Source: Bacteroidota bacterium (GTDB lineage Bacteria; Bacteroidota; Bacteroidia; Chitinophagales; Chitinophagaceae). Taken from it: a stretch of DNA of 64,000 bases. The translations under genes and the position numbers were made by a program. Positions 9,033 through 19,600 of the stretch are shown here, one piece after another; within the stretch, counting starts at the first letter, position 1, and the number at the start of each line of letters is the position of its first letter. Below the pieces are notes generated by a model. The model ran no database searches. It saw only the letters and a program-made list of their open reading frames with translations, and was not told the origin of the DNA. The stretch lies in the NCBI GenBank assembly GCA_023437225.1, contig JAEZGS010000004.1, positions 23,250 through 87,249 on the forward strand. Reading direction: 5' to 3'.

Positions 9033-9497
9033 AATTCAACGGTTTTATGGTTAACATTAAATGGACAGGAGTGGCGCTTTCAGAAGGTTGAATAATTGCC
9101 AGAAGAGTATAATAAAATAAAAACTATAATTGAGCAAAACAACTATAGTCATCATAAAACATCCATCACGCTCTAAAGCCAAGTCTCGCCAAAAACGAAA
9201 TTTACCCCACGTATCCAAAGCATTACCCGTGAAATTTCCCGGTGCAGAAACGGTACATCTCCCCTAATCCAGGGCATCCACTAATTGTAGGTTTGTTGAG
9301 ACAAAAAGAATGCTTCACCTCAAAAACCTTGATCATGACTTACCAACATTTCCTCATCACGCTGTTGCTCGAGCACTTCCCTCAAATAAAGTCTCGAACA
9401 CTTTACCTGGGATTTTATACCAACGCTGAATGGCAAATAACACTTCCAGGAAATTTCCCCGTGCATCTCTTCCTTAATTAACCTCAAACCTCCTCTC
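9033..9497. other. Intergenic region between divergent genes
   Basis: A short open frame at 9242-9481 runs through this stretch, but it has no recognisable domain, signal peptide or neighbouring partner, and I treat it as non-coding. No clear hairpin, repeat or RNA gene is visible. The region must hold promoters for both divergent genes; no confident -7/-33 pair was found. Confidence 0.4.
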
Positions 9498-10895
9498 ATG
9501 AAAGCCTTACTATGCCTAACCGTATTGCTCGCCTCCGTTGCGGTGCAATCACAATCCATCATCAGGACAGGAAATTACCAGGGCGTCAATGGCGTATTCA
9601 ACAACCCGGCAAACATTGCAGACAGCAAACATCGCCTGGATGTAAACCTGGTATCAATCAGCACCAGCATTGCGAACGACAGGGCATCGTTCCGCATAAG
9701 GGATATGGGAAAGTCACTAAATCTCGACAGCATTCGCAATCAATTCCTCTATTCACATTTTGGAACCTCCAATGCTCTTGCGTTTATGGATGTGGCCGGC
9801 CCGTCTATCATGATCAGCCTTGGAAAACACTCTTCATTTGCATTGACAACGCGTGCAAGAATTATGGCCAATCAAACCAATTTTGACGGCAAGCTGCTGG
9901 ATGCGATCTATTCGGACCAAGAACCCGGACAGACAATACCATATACATTGAATATGAGAGATGAAATGCGAATGACCATGAATGCGTGGACGGAATATGG
10001 TCTAAGCTACGCGCATGTCTTATACAACAACGGCCGTCATTTCATAAAGGGCGGACTAACCGTGAAATACCTGGTGGGCGTGGGTTCCGGCTTTACAAGT
10101 GTCAATAAACTGACTGGCATATTACACAGTTCACAAAATGAAGGTTACTATCTCCGGGATGCAAGTGGCACCGTTGGTGTTGGTTCCGTTGGATTGAATT
10201 TCGACGATATTGAACCGCAGCAATTTGAAAAGATGGAAAGCAAGGGACTTGGAGCAGACTTAGGATTTGTTTATGAGTACCGACAGGATCACGAAAACTA
10301 CGATGAAGGTAATACCGGCTCCAACGAAAACAAATACAAGGTGCAGGTATCCGTTTCACTGCTTGATCTGGGTAAGATCACTTACAGGAATCCACATGCA
10401 AATGGTGGTCTGTACAACATCAACATCGGAGGAAACGAACAATTTTATTTCAATCAGTTTGACGGCGTGAAGCTTCAACATGCAAACCAGGTATTTGAAA
10501 ACAATCCTGGTATGTTTGAAAAGATCGATTCGGATCTTGACAGGGATTATCAGGTATCGCTTCCTATGATTACCCAAATAGGAATCGACTACCAGCTTTA
10601 CAAAAGCATTCATATCAACTTAACGGGAACGATTCCTTTTAGAAAAGATCAACTCAGCAAACCATTCAATTCCAGATCTTATGCATCTATTACCTTCACT
10701 CCACGTATAGAATCAAGAAAAGTGGGATTGTATATTCCAGTTCAATATAATGCGTTATCGCGCATGAATGCAGGTGTAGCCATTCGCATGGGCGGACTAT
10801 ATCTCGGGTCATCGAGTATTCTCAGCGCAATTTTCAAAGAATCTAAACAGCTCGATCTACAGCTTGGAGCTAAATTCAGTTTGTTGAAGAAGTAG
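9498..10895 (+). CDS. DUF5723 family outer-membrane beta-barrel protein
   Basis: A 465-residue exported protein. The signal peptide covers residues 1-20 (ending VAVQSQ). The mature start, RTGNYQGVNGVFNNPANIADSKHRLDVNLVSIS, is the DUF5723 signature, and the rest is a run of amphipathic strands ending in KFSLLKK, as expected for an outer-membrane barrel. Its function in the Bacteroidota is not known. Its 3' end overlaps the convergent lactate dehydrogenase gene by 20 bases, so no terminator separates the two. Confidence 0.85.
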   Translation: MKALLCLTVLLASVAVQSQSIIRTGNYQGVNGVFNNPANIADSKHRLDVNLVSISTSIANDRASFRIRDMGKSLNLDSIRNQFLYSHFGTSNALAFMDVAGPSIMISLGKHSSFALTTRARIMANQTNFDGKLLDAIYSDQEPGQTIPYTLNMRDEMRMTMNAWTEYGLSYAHVLYNNGRHFIKGGLTVKYLVGVGSGFTSVNKLTGILHSSQNEGYYLRDASGTVGVGSVGLNFDDIEPQQFEKMESKGLGADLGFVYEYRQDHENYDEGNTGSNENKYKVQVSVSLLDLGKITYRNPHANGGLYNINIGGNEQFYFNQFDGVKLQHANQVFENNPGMFEKIDSDLDRDYQVSLPMITQIGIDYQLYKSIHINLTGTIPFRKDQLSKPFNSRSYASITFTPRIESRKVGLYIPVQYNALSRMNAGVAIRMGGLYLGSSSILSAIFKESKQLDLQLGAKFSLLKK

Positions 10896-12042
10896 GTTTT
10901 ATCAGATGCCCGGGAAGTTCTGCAACATCCTGGCAACTTAATTGTTCCATAACCTGCTGCAATTGTTTCTTCAGAATATGTATGGTGTGAGAAGCGCCTT
11001 CCTTTCCTAATGCCGCAACACCATACATAAATGCTCGTCCAAGAAATGTGAAGGATGCGCCGGAAGCCAACACACGTGCGATGTCCGGGCCGGATCGAAT
11101 GCCGCTATCCATCATAATGGTCATGTCCGTGTTGCGTGCTTTCAAAATTCTTTTTAACGAATCGACTGCTGATTCGCCTGCGTCGAGTTGCCTGCCTCCA
11201 TGATTCGAAACGATCAGACCGTCGGCGCCAAGCCTTCGGCACTTTTCAGCATCGGCCTCATCAACTACACCTTTGATCACAAGCCTGCCTTTCCATCGTT
11301 CCCGTATGTAACTGATTTTTTCTTCGGTCAGCCTGCCGTTGAACGTCTTATTCATGAAGAGCCCAAGGTGATGCATGTTCATCCCCTTCGGCATATACGG
11401 CTTTAGTGTTGCAAATTCCGGCTGCCCATGAAACAGAGTTCTTATAGCCCAGTCGGGCCTCGAAACGATCTGCATCATATTGCGCAGTGTCATGCGGGGT
11501 GGCATTGCTAAACCGTTGCGAATCTCTTTGGGCCGGAAACCAAATGAAGGAACGTCCGCCAGCAACACAAGCACCTTGTACCCTGAACTTTCCAGTCGCT
11601 TCAATATATTATCCGTTACTTTCTTATCTGCCGGGTAATACAATTGAAACCACGCTTTACCTCTTGTTATCTCCGCGATCCTTTCAATGCTTGAAGTCGT
11701 TACCGTACTTAATATGAAGGGGATGTTGTTGTCATAAGCGGCCTGGGCAATTATCTCCGGCGAACCCGGCCATATCAAACCCTGCAGGCCCACCGGTGCA
11801 ATGCCGAATGGTGCGCTATATGTCTCACCTAACAAATTGGTATCTAAATTCACGGCGCTGAAGTCCCGCAGGTAAGAAGGCTTCAGTTCAATTTTCCGAA
11901 TGTCACTTGTATTGTTCACCAGGTTCACTTCTTCATTACAACCACCATCTACATATTCAAAAGCAAACTTTGGTATTCTCTTACGCGCGCGTTCCCGCAA
12001 CGACTCCACATCAGGGTAGTCGGGGTTATAATTCATCTTCAT
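10876..12042 (-). CDS. lldD: FMN-dependent alpha-hydroxy-acid (L-lactate) dehydrogenase
   Basis: A 388-residue member of the LldD/glycolate-oxidase family. The active-site base His281 is in SNHGGRQLD with Arg284 next to it, Lys257 is in LVIKGV, and DSGIRSGPDI binds the FMN phosphate. The YVDGG near residue 30 is also conserved. It likely oxidises L-lactate to pyruvate at the inner membrane. It is the last gene of the rhamnose operon, 31 bases after the RhaEW-type gene. This fits its job: RhaEW makes L-lactate from L-lactaldehyde, and this enzyme would finish the route to pyruvate. That pathway role is inferred from context. Confidence 0.88.
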   Translation of the reverse strand: MKMNYNPDYPDVESLRERARKRIPKFAFEYVDGGCNEEVNLVNNTSDIRKIELKPSYLRDFSAVNLDTNLLGETYSAPFGIAPVGLQGLIWPGSPEIIAQAAYDNNIPFILSTVTTSSIERIAEITRGKAWFQLYYPADKKVTDNILKRLESSGYKVLVLLADVPSFGFRPKEIRNGLAMPPRMTLRNMMQIVSRPDWAIRTLFHGQPEFATLKPYMPKGMNMHHLGLFMNKTFNGRLTEEKISYIRERWKGRLVIKGVVDEADAEKCRRLGADGLIVSNHGGRQLDAGESAVDSLKRILKARNTDMTIMMDSGIRSGPDIARVLASGASFTFLGRAFMYGVAALGKEGASHTIHILKKQLQQVMEQLSCQDVAELPGHLIKPTSSTN

Positions 12043-12073
12043 AAAATGATCCTTGAAAATTTAATTCATCGCT

Positions 12074-14197
12074 CTAACGAACAAATGCCATCGCTACTCC
12101 GCCATCTACATTAATTTGATTACCGGTCGACTTACTCAACCATCCACACACAAATGCCAGGCATGCGTTTGCGATATCTTCGGGTAATATGATCTGATTC
12201 AGCAACGTTCTCTTTGCATAATACGCAGGCAGTTCCTCTATGGATATTCCATATGCTTTGGCCCGTCCTTCGGCCCATCCGCCCGCCCAGATATTGCTGT
12301 CTGCAATAACGGCATCAGGATTTACAGTGTTCACGCGAATGTTATCGCCTCCTAACTCAGCGGCCATAAGTCGACTGAGGTGCGACTGCGCTGCTTTGGC
12401 AGATCCGTAACCTGAGTTATTGGGACCGGCCACCAATGCGTTCTTTGAGACTATATTCACTATGTCTCCACCCATTCCCTGCTTGCGCATGATCTCAACA
12501 GCTTTCTTCGATGTCATGAACTGACCCTTCACTAAAATATTATAAAGAAGATCCCACTCTTCCAGCGTATGATCAGCTATTGATTTGGAGATACTGATAC
12601 CGGCATTGTTTACCACGATGTCAACACCACCAAAAGCAAGGCTTGCTTCATCAAAAGCATTTGCAACAGAATCACTCTTTGTAACATCGAGTTGCGCAGC
12701 AGCTACAGCATCTTTCCCAAAGGTCTGGCGAAAATCTTTTAATGCTCCATCGAGTCGCACGGCATTCACATCACTTAATACAACACATGCGCCATACTCA
12801 GCAAACTTCTTCGCTATCGCCTTTCCTATACCACCAGCACTTCCTGTGACCAATGCGATCCTGCCACTAAGCATTTTTGGTTTGGGCATGCGTTGCAACT
12901 TAGCTTCTTCAAGAAGCCAGTATTCTATGTTGAAAGCTTCCTGCCTGGGCAACGCAGTATATTCACTCACTGCTTCAGCCCCCTTCATTACATTGATGGC
13001 ATTAATATAGAATTCTGCCGCTACCCTTGCGGTCTGCTTGTCTTTCGAAAAGCTGAACATCCCAACGCCGGGATAAAGAATGATCACCGGATTGGCATCC
13101 CGGATAGCGGGACTGTTTTCATGTTTGCAGGTTTCATAATAATCGGTGTACATCTGCCTGTATTCTTCAAAGGCAGGGGTCAGCTGTTCTTTCAATACTG
13201 CTGCATCCGAAAGATCTGCGTCAGCGGCGAGTGTCAATACAAGAGGACTGATCTTGGTACGAAGGAAATGATCCGGGCAACTGGTTCCCATCGGCGCAAG
13301 TCGATCGATATCATTCGAGTTGATAAATTCCAACACCCTTTCATCATCTGTGAAATGCCCGATCATTGGCTGTTTGCTACTGCACAATCCACGCAATACA
13401 GGTGCAAGCTTAGCAGCCTGCTGCAATCTTTTTTCTTTAGGTAAAGATTCACGTCGTGCACCACCGAATACCGGTCGATCTTTGCCAATATGCTGTTCCA
13501 GGTAATCAGCACAACGCTCTACTACTTCGAGCGTATTTATGTAACATTCATATGCAGTATCACCCCATGTGAATAATCCATGACTTCCGAGCATGATGCC
13601 CCGGATACCAGGGTTTTGATCAAGGCATTTTTTCAGTTGCAATCCGAGGTCAAAGCCTGGCTTCTGCCAATCAACCCATCCCAAAGTACCGCTGAAAAGT
13701 TCCTCTGTGATCTTTTTTCCATCCTTTGCAGCAGCAATTGCAATCGCAGCATCGGGATGCAGGTGATCGATGTGTTTGAAAGGAAGAAAAGCATGTAGGG
13801 GAGTATCAATGGATGGTGCCTTGCTATTCAGATCATAGATGCAATGATTGAAAAGTTCTACCATTTCATCTTCCTGCTCTATGCCTTTGTAGATATTCTT
13901 AAGACTGTGTAGCCGGTCGAGATACAAAGCTGCAAGTCCTGATCTCTTTAATGTTCCTATATCACCACCAGATCCTTTCACCCACATCACTTCTGTTGTT
14001 GTGCCCGTAAGAGGGTCTTTTGCAGATGCCTTGCACGATGTATTCCCACCGCCATAATTCGTCAGGCGCAGGTCGGCACCCAAAAGGTTTGAACGATAAA
14101 TTAATAAGTCGACCTCATCACCAGCAAGCTCTGCTGCTTTTGATTCATCCCATAAATAACTAACGTGCTTAAAATTCGTTGCAGTACTGTTCATCAC
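12074..14197 (-). CDS. rhaEW: Bifunctional rhamnulose-1-phosphate aldolase / L-lactaldehyde dehydrogenase (RhaEW type)
   Basis: A 707-residue fusion. Residues about 30-400 are a class II aldolase with zinc ligands His145, His147 (DHLHPD) and His206 (LGSHGLF). Residues about 445-707 are a short-chain dehydrogenase with TGSAGGIG at 451-458, NNAGIS, and a YGSAK catalytic Tyr/Lys. This architecture is that of RhaEW, which splits L-rhamnulose-1-phosphate to DHAP and L-lactaldehyde and oxidises the aldehyde to L-lactate. It is flanked by the kinase and the lactate dehydrogenase in the same operon. It is cytoplasmic, and both active sites look complete. Some family members in databases are labelled only as bifunctional aldolase/SDR. 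Confidence 0.93.
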   Translation of the reverse strand: MMNSTATNFKHVSYLWDESKAAELAGDEVDLLIYRSNLLGADLRLTNYGGGNTSCKASAKDPLTGTTTEVMWVKGSGGDIGTLKRSGLAALYLDRLHSLKNIYKGIEQEDEMVELFNHCIYDLNSKAPSIDTPLHAFLPFKHIDHLHPDAAIAIAAAKDGKKITEELFSGTLGWVDWQKPGFDLGLQLKKCLDQNPGIRGIMLGSHGLFTWGDTAYECYINTLEVVERCADYLEQHIGKDRPVFGGARRESLPKEKRLQQAAKLAPVLRGLCSSKQPMIGHFTDDERVLEFINSNDIDRLAPMGTSCPDHFLRTKISPLVLTLAADADLSDAAVLKEQLTPAFEEYRQMYTDYYETCKHENSPAIRDANPVIILYPGVGMFSFSKDKQTARVAAEFYINAINVMKGAEAVSEYTALPRQEAFNIEYWLLEEAKLQRMPKPKMLSGRIALVTGSAGGIGKAIAKKFAEYGACVVLSDVNAVRLDGALKDFRQTFGKDAVAAAQLDVTKSDSVANAFDEASLAFGGVDIVVNNAGISISKSIADHTLEEWDLLYNILVKGQFMTSKKAVEIMRKQGMGGDIVNIVSKNALVAGPNNSGYGSAKAAQSHLSRLMAAELGGDNIRVNTVNPDAVIADSNIWAGGWAEGRAKAYGISIEELPAYYAKRTLLNQIILPEDIANACLAFVCGWLSKSTGNQINVDGGVAMAFVR

Positions 14198-14272
14198 AAT
14201 TGTTTTTGAATTATCGGTTCGATGGCAGGTTGATGTAAAAGTACTTCGGGAAAATGTTTTTCCTATCCTGTA

Positions 14273-15682
14273 TTATCCCAGAATAGCGTCTTTTGATTTT
14301 ACATAATGCTTCAGCCCGATCAGGGTTGCAGGAAGCTCGCGGGAATTCCACTGTTGATGGATCGCCAGAGCTGCACCCAATGCGGTACCCTGCGTCATTG
14401 ATGTTGCAAACACTTTTAATTCGGGAAATACATCCGCAAGAAGTTGCATGTAAATTTTATTTTTTGAGAAACCGCCATCAACATACATATTGGCGATGTT
14501 CTCATCACTTATGACTGCGCGTGTTACTTCCGATTGGCGATGGATCATATCAACAATCAATTGGTGATATGCATGCGAAGCCGATCTGAATACTTCCAAT
14601 CGCCGAAGATGAAAAACACAGGGATCCGTTGGTGAACAAGCCTGCGCACTGCTGGTGAACAGTCCCTCTGAATCACTGGTGTGTTGTATCTCTTGTAATA
14701 TTTGCGGATCGTAAGAAAGTGCCTTGAAGTATTCAGGTTGAACATTGAAATGTGAAGCTATCCTGTTTAATTGCTGATCATGATCATAGCCTGCAAAAAG
14801 CATCGATGCTTTTACAGGTTTACCATTATAGGTCTGATAACTCAGACAACCTCCCTGCAGTTCACCAATGTCGGGAACATTGTTGTTAAAAGGATTGAGA
14901 CTGATCGTCCATGTACCTGTTGACACGATCACGAATGGCTCTTCAAAACTTAACAAATACGGAATGATTGCCGCAGAACTATCGTGCAAACCAACACCCA
15001 CAACAATGTCATTTCCGCCTTCATTAATGACCACCGACTGGTCACCCTGCACAACAGGTGAAAGGCAGGAAGCAACGCCTTCATCAGCTAACCATCCATG
15101 ATACTTTTGATTTTTGAAATCCCACATTGCCGAATGGCAACCGACGTTGGTCATCTCCGCATGTAACTTACCGGTTAGCTGGTAGCTCAGGTATTGAGGG
15201 AAATGTAAAACAGCATGAAGCTTTTTGAATAATTCAGGTCGCTCATTTTTGAACCAGTACAATTGCAAACCGGCATTCAAATGTCCCATGATAGGCGATG
15301 AGGTAGCCACCGAGATCTGGTCCTGCGTTCCGTACTTCTCAAAAAATTGTTTCAGGATATTCTCGGGGTAAGGCTTCAAATAGTTATAAAGGGGTGCTAT
15401 TCTATTGCCCTCTGCATCGATATATACCAATGAAGCGCCATAGGTGGAAAAATTGATTGCTTTCAATTCAAATCTTTCCGAACGAACAAGCAATTGAATG
15501 TGTCGCAATATCCAGGATGTAAGCAGGTCGACATCTTCACACGGAAAACCATCCTCATCCGTGGTTTCTGGAAAAGTTGCCGTCTCTTCGGATACAACCT
15601 TATACTCTTCATCGAAAAGAAGAAGTTTCTTATTCGTTTTACCGATATCGAAAACCGCAATGATGGGTTGCTTCGTTTTCAT
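14273..15682 (-). CDS. rhaB: FGGY-family carbohydrate kinase, probable L-rhamnulokinase
   Basis: A 469-residue FGGY kinase. The N-terminal phosphate-binding loop is FDIGKTNKK (residues 11-19), FSTYGAS and NYLKPYP follow, and the C-terminal ATP-binding half shows VSTGTWTISLNPF and YVDGGFSKNKIYMQLLADVF. It would phosphorylate L-rhamnulose in the cytoplasm. The substrate is inferred from its place between rhaT and rhaEW; FGGY kinases for fuculose or related sugars look alike. A 75-base gap separates it from the aldolase gene and only 5 bases from rhaT upstream. Confidence 0.88.
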   Translation of the reverse strand: MKTKQPIIAVFDIGKTNKKLLLFDEEYKVVSEETATFPETTDEDGFPCEDVDLLTSWILRHIQLLVRSERFELKAINFSTYGASLVYIDAEGNRIAPLYNYLKPYPENILKQFFEKYGTQDQISVATSSPIMGHLNAGLQLYWFKNERPELFKKLHAVLHFPQYLSYQLTGKLHAEMTNVGCHSAMWDFKNQKYHGWLADEGVASCLSPVVQGDQSVVINEGGNDIVVGVGLHDSSAAIIPYLLSFEEPFVIVSTGTWTISLNPFNNNVPDIGELQGGCLSYQTYNGKPVKASMLFAGYDHDQQLNRIASHFNVQPEYFKALSYDPQILQEIQHTSDSEGLFTSSAQACSPTDPCVFHLRRLEVFRSASHAYHQLIVDMIHRQSEVTRAVISDENIANMYVDGGFSKNKIYMQLLADVFPELKVFATSMTQGTALGAALAIHQQWNSRELPATLIGLKHYVKSKDAILG

Positions 15683-15687
15683 GTTAC

Positions 15688-16770
15688 TCAGTTATGCAGT
15701 GAGTTACCATATCCAACTACGATCACAGCAAGTATGATCAGTGCTATACCGAGGATGATGGTATTTCTTGTTTTTTTCGTTACACCATTCCATTCATTCA
15801 GCGCAAATCCCCAGCCGTTTGCCACCAAGATGATGAATGCCATGTGCAGGATCCACGAACTGGAGCCATTACCCAGCTTGCTTTCGCCCATACCGTAAAA
15901 CAGGTATTGCAGGAACCATGTTGTGCCGGCAAGCGCACAGAACAGGTAGTTCCTCATCAACGGCGTTTTGCGGTTTGTATAATCAACATACGACCTGTTG
16001 CGAATGCTAAGAACCAGGCACCATATCAGGTTCGACGCAAGTCCGCCCCACAGCAACACCACATAAATTACATTGTTCTTGAAAATAAAATTGATGTCCT
16101 CCGATGGATTGGCCGCCTTCCATATCGCATTCGCCTGGTCTGCCATTGCTGCCCCGGCTTCAATACCGTAGTTAAATCCCGCACTGAGAATACCGGAAAG
16201 TATGCATATGATCAACCCCTTTTTAAGGTTGAATTCTTTCACGCTTTCTTTTTTCTTTTCTTCCGGAAGCTCCTTTTCTTTTTGATATCCTGCCTTTCCA
16301 CAAACATAGATACCTATTAAGCAAAGAAATACTCCAACCAACACCACATTACCCCAGGTAGTATTAAGAAGGTCGCTAAACGTAACCTTGCCTTGAACAT
16401 TTGCCAGGTCATAATAGATTGGGGGTGCAAGCGCACCAAATGCAGAGGTGAATCCAAGCAACACAGAGTTGCCGAGCGACATACCAAGATACCTCATACC
16501 CAGGCCGTACATCAAACCGCCGATACCCCATAATACACCCCAGAAAAATGTCCAGAAGAAAGTATCAAAAGATGCTTCCGATATGATCGAAGCAAAGTTT
16601 GGAATGGTAGCCCAGGCTGCTATGGGAGGAATGATCAACCAGGAAAACAAGCCGCCTGCTAACCAGTAAGTTTCCCAAGACCAACCTCTGACCTTATTGT
16701 AAGGCACATAAAAACTACCCGATGCTACTCCGCCAATCAAATGAAAGAAAACGCCAAGAATTGCCTGCAT
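15688..16770 (-). CDS. rhaT: L-rhamnose/proton symporter RhaT
   Basis: A 360-residue, roughly ten-helix inner-membrane transporter. The start, MQAILGVFFHLIGGVASGSFYVPYNKVRGWSWE, and the internal LGMRYLGMSLGNSVLLG match the RhaT family closely. The usual length is about 345 residues; the extra comes from a charged cytosolic loop (GYQKEKELPEEKKKESVKEF) near residues 165-185. It imports L-rhamnose with protons after release by the GH78 enzymes encoded upstream. It is in tight spacing with its neighbours (5 and 11 bases). Confidence 0.93.
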   Translation of the reverse strand: MQAILGVFFHLIGGVASGSFYVPYNKVRGWSWETYWLAGGLFSWLIIPPIAAWATIPNFASIISEASFDTFFWTFFWGVLWGIGGLMYGLGMRYLGMSLGNSVLLGFTSAFGALAPPIYYDLANVQGKVTFSDLLNTTWGNVVLVGVFLCLIGIYVCGKAGYQKEKELPEEKKKESVKEFNLKKGLIICILSGILSAGFNYGIEAGAAMADQANAIWKAANPSEDINFIFKNNVIYVVLLWGGLASNLIWCLVLSIRNRSYVDYTNRKTPLMRNYLFCALAGTTWFLQYLFYGMGESKLGNGSSSWILHMAFIILVANGWGFALNEWNGVTKKTRNTIILGIALIILAVIVVGYGNSLHN

Positions 16771-16781
16771 ACTAGTTTCTG

Positions 16782-19577
16782 CTATTTGGTTAAAGTAAAT
16801 TTATACGTTCCCGATCCTATTGCGATCCTCACTTTGCCCTGCGAGTTTGCATCATTGCCAGTGGTAAGGTTCCCTGCTATCGTCTTTCCTCCCTCCTTTA
16901 CCTTTCCCGGATCATTCGTTGGGAAATACACTTCGGCCGTTGCGTTTGGCGGAATGGTTATGTTCCATTCCAGTCCGTTTTGCGTTTTCTTCCATGCGCT
17001 TCTTACCAGTCCATACTTCGTATCCAGAGAAGCATCTACGAAGTCAAGCCCATCAGGAAAAACCGGGTTCATGATCACCTTCTTAAATGCTACTTCTTTT
17101 GTATCCGATTTTATTCCCGCGAGGTTTTCATAATACCATATCAACAGGTCACCGAGCAACATCTGGTGATTGCCGGAATTCATCATTGGATTCGCTGCAT
17201 CGCCGTTCCATAACTCCCAGATGGTAGTTGCACCTTTCTCCATCATATATCCCCAACTGGGATATGTTCTGTTTGTTGCCAGTTTATAAGCAAGATCCAC
17301 TGCGCCGTTGTCTGTCAATCCACGCATGAGCCACATGCCACCGATAATGCCCGAATTCACATGATCATCAAACTCTTTCAATCTACCCCTGATGTTTGTA
17401 AAGATGGCCGACTTATCCCCTTCAGGTGCCAGGCCAAAACTTATAGGAAGAAGATTTGCAGTGACCGTATTGTTTGCGTAAGACTTCTTATCTGCATTAT
17501 AGTATTTTTTATTAAATGCAGCATGAACTTTCGTTGCAATACTTTCAAACTGCGCCGCATCATCAGGCATATTTAATAACTGGGCATAGTGCTTCATGAG
17601 ATTGAGGCAGTAGTAGTAATATGCCGATGCTAAAAGCCCTCCCTCAGTGATGCGATTGGGATCCTTCGACCAGATAAGATCCAGTGACTCCGGAGGCACA
17701 CACCAATCGCCATAATTATCTTTTAATACAAGATCATTTTCACGATGGGTATTCCACATATACAACATCCATTTTTTCATGGCGGGATACTGTTTCTCCA
17801 CGCTCTTCATATCACCAAACTGGCGTCGTAACATCTCCGGAATCAATATGAACGCACTTGGATAAGTGACATTGTCTGCATATCGATCCCAGAATGTGGG
17901 AACGATGTCAGGCAGACTGCCGCTTTCTTTTTGTGAATCGTTTATGTCATCGAGCCATTTCGCATACAACCTTGAATTATCAAAGATGAAACTCTCGCCA
18001 TACGAACTTATAACGCGATCACCCAGCCAGCCAACACGTTCATCTCTTTGCGGACAATCAGTTGGCATACCTCTGTAATTCCCACGGATCGTCCAGTAAG
18101 CGCTCTTATAGATCTGGTTGATCGTCTCGCTGGATGTATGAAAATTGCCAATCGTTTCAATATCGTCATAGATCACTTTCCCTTCGAAATCCTTTGTGGC
18201 TGGCACATTACGCAATCCGAACACTTCCACATACCTGAACCCATGATATACAAATCGTGGCTCCCAATGTTCAGTTCCATCTCCTTTCACAATGTATTTA
18301 TCGGTCACCTGCGCATTGCGCATGTTATCGAGATACAGTGAGTCCCGGCCTTTCATCGTTTCAGCAAATCGCATTTTAATGGTATCGCCTTTCTGGCCCT
18401 TTACATTCATGGCTATCCATCCAACCATATTCTGTCCCATATCAAGGATATAGGTACCTCGTGGCGTAATGGTTAAATTCACCGGCTTCAGGACTTCCTT
18501 AATGCGAATGTTCTCATTTGGCTGTGCCACCAACTGCTTTGCCGATGGCGGCATTACATTTACCTGCTTCCAGGCCGCATCATTGTAACCTGTCTTACTC
18601 CATCCGGTCAATTCCCTTGTTGCATCATATTCTTCTCCATCAAACTCGTTGTTCGCAATGATAGGTCCCTGGTCGGTCACCTTCCATTGTTTATCAGAAA
18701 CGATTAATGAACTACTTCCATCGGAATACACAACACGCATCTGCAACAACAATCGTGGAAGACCATAATGCATCTGCGGGATCTGTGTGAGCGGATCTGG
18801 TTTTCCATGATAATTGCGCATGCCGAAATAACGTCCGTTACCCAGCACAACACCTACACAATTGTTACCTTGTTTAACAAGCGATGTAACATCATATGTG
18901 TTATAAAATACCTTCTTATTGTATTCCGAAACTGTGGGCGCAAGTACATCGTTGCCCGCTTTTTCACCATTGATGTAAAGTTCATATAGCCCGAGTCCGC
19001 TGATGTATGCCGTTGCAGATACCACCTGTTTCTCTATTGCAAACTCTTTGCGCAAGTACCGCGCAGCAAGCCGCGTGAATGTACTTTCGGGTTGGTCTCT
19101 TTCATTAAAGCCATCGAGACCGATCCATTGTGCCTTCCATTCCGTTGAATCGAGTACCCCGATCGTCCAGGAAGCAGGCCTGCTCCATACTTCATCACCT
19201 TTGTTAGTGGTCACATGAACTTTCCAAAAGCAATTTTGATAAGAACTAAACGGCTTTCCTTTGTACTCAATGTTGATGCTGGCATCCGATGTTATCTTCC
19301 CTGAATCCCATAGATCGCCCTCATTCTTATCAAGCTTTTCCTTACTGCTTGCAACCAGTACCTGGTAGCCTGCCTGTTTCAGATCGCGCTGCGACGATTG
19401 AAGTTTCCAGCTGAGTCGTGGATGCAGGATGTCGCTGCCCATCAGTGTATCGCGACCTTCAACTGTAAGTGCTGAGAGACTGAGAGATGAAGCGGGAGCA
19501 CACTTTTGAAACACAATAAGAGCTAAAAGCAGTACCGGAACAAATGAAATACGAACTATATTTTTTCGATATACCAT
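16782..19577 (-). CDS. GH78 alpha-L-rhamnosidase, lipoprotein
   Basis: A 931-residue GH78 enzyme. A lipobox (LIVFQKC, Cys26) predicts anchoring to a membrane, probably the outer one. The N-terminal beta-sandwich domains cover about the first 400 residues. The (alpha/alpha)6 catalytic barrel contains the signature DCPQRDERVGWLGD near residue 500 (general acid region) and PSWGYMMEKGATTIWELW further on (base region). It removes terminal alpha-L-rhamnose from glycans or glycosides. It is in one operon with the RhaT transporter. It is a paralogue of the 912-residue GH78 two genes upstream; two such enzymes suggest different linkages or compartments. Confidence 0.94.
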   Translation of the reverse strand: MVYRKNIVRISFVPVLLLALIVFQKCAPASSLSLSALTVEGRDTLMGSDILHPRLSWKLQSSQRDLKQAGYQVLVASSKEKLDKNEGDLWDSGKITSDASINIEYKGKPFSSYQNCFWKVHVTTNKGDEVWSRPASWTIGVLDSTEWKAQWIGLDGFNERDQPESTFTRLAARYLRKEFAIEKQVVSATAYISGLGLYELYINGEKAGNDVLAPTVSEYNKKVFYNTYDVTSLVKQGNNCVGVVLGNGRYFGMRNYHGKPDPLTQIPQMHYGLPRLLLQMRVVYSDGSSSLIVSDKQWKVTDQGPIIANNEFDGEEYDATRELTGWSKTGYNDAAWKQVNVMPPSAKQLVAQPNENIRIKEVLKPVNLTITPRGTYILDMGQNMVGWIAMNVKGQKGDTIKMRFAETMKGRDSLYLDNMRNAQVTDKYIVKGDGTEHWEPRFVYHGFRYVEVFGLRNVPATKDFEGKVIYDDIETIGNFHTSSETINQIYKSAYWTIRGNYRGMPTDCPQRDERVGWLGDRVISSYGESFIFDNSRLYAKWLDDINDSQKESGSLPDIVPTFWDRYADNVTYPSAFILIPEMLRRQFGDMKSVEKQYPAMKKWMLYMWNTHRENDLVLKDNYGDWCVPPESLDLIWSKDPNRITEGGLLASAYYYYCLNLMKHYAQLLNMPDDAAQFESIATKVHAAFNKKYYNADKKSYANNTVTANLLPISFGLAPEGDKSAIFTNIRGRLKEFDDHVNSGIIGGMWLMRGLTDNGAVDLAYKLATNRTYPSWGYMMEKGATTIWELWNGDAANPMMNSGNHQMLLGDLLIWYYENLAGIKSDTKEVAFKKVIMNPVFPDGLDFVDASLDTKYGLVRSAWKKTQNGLEWNITIPPNATAEVYFPTNDPGKVKEGGKTIAGNLTTGNDANSQGKVRIAIGSGTYKFTLTK

Positions 19578-19600
19578 GATGTCTTTATTTACCTGGTCGA

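Noticed and set aside
9242..9481. 79-residue plus-strand frame
   Set aside because: No domain, no signal peptide, no plausible partner; it lies in a divergent promoter region.
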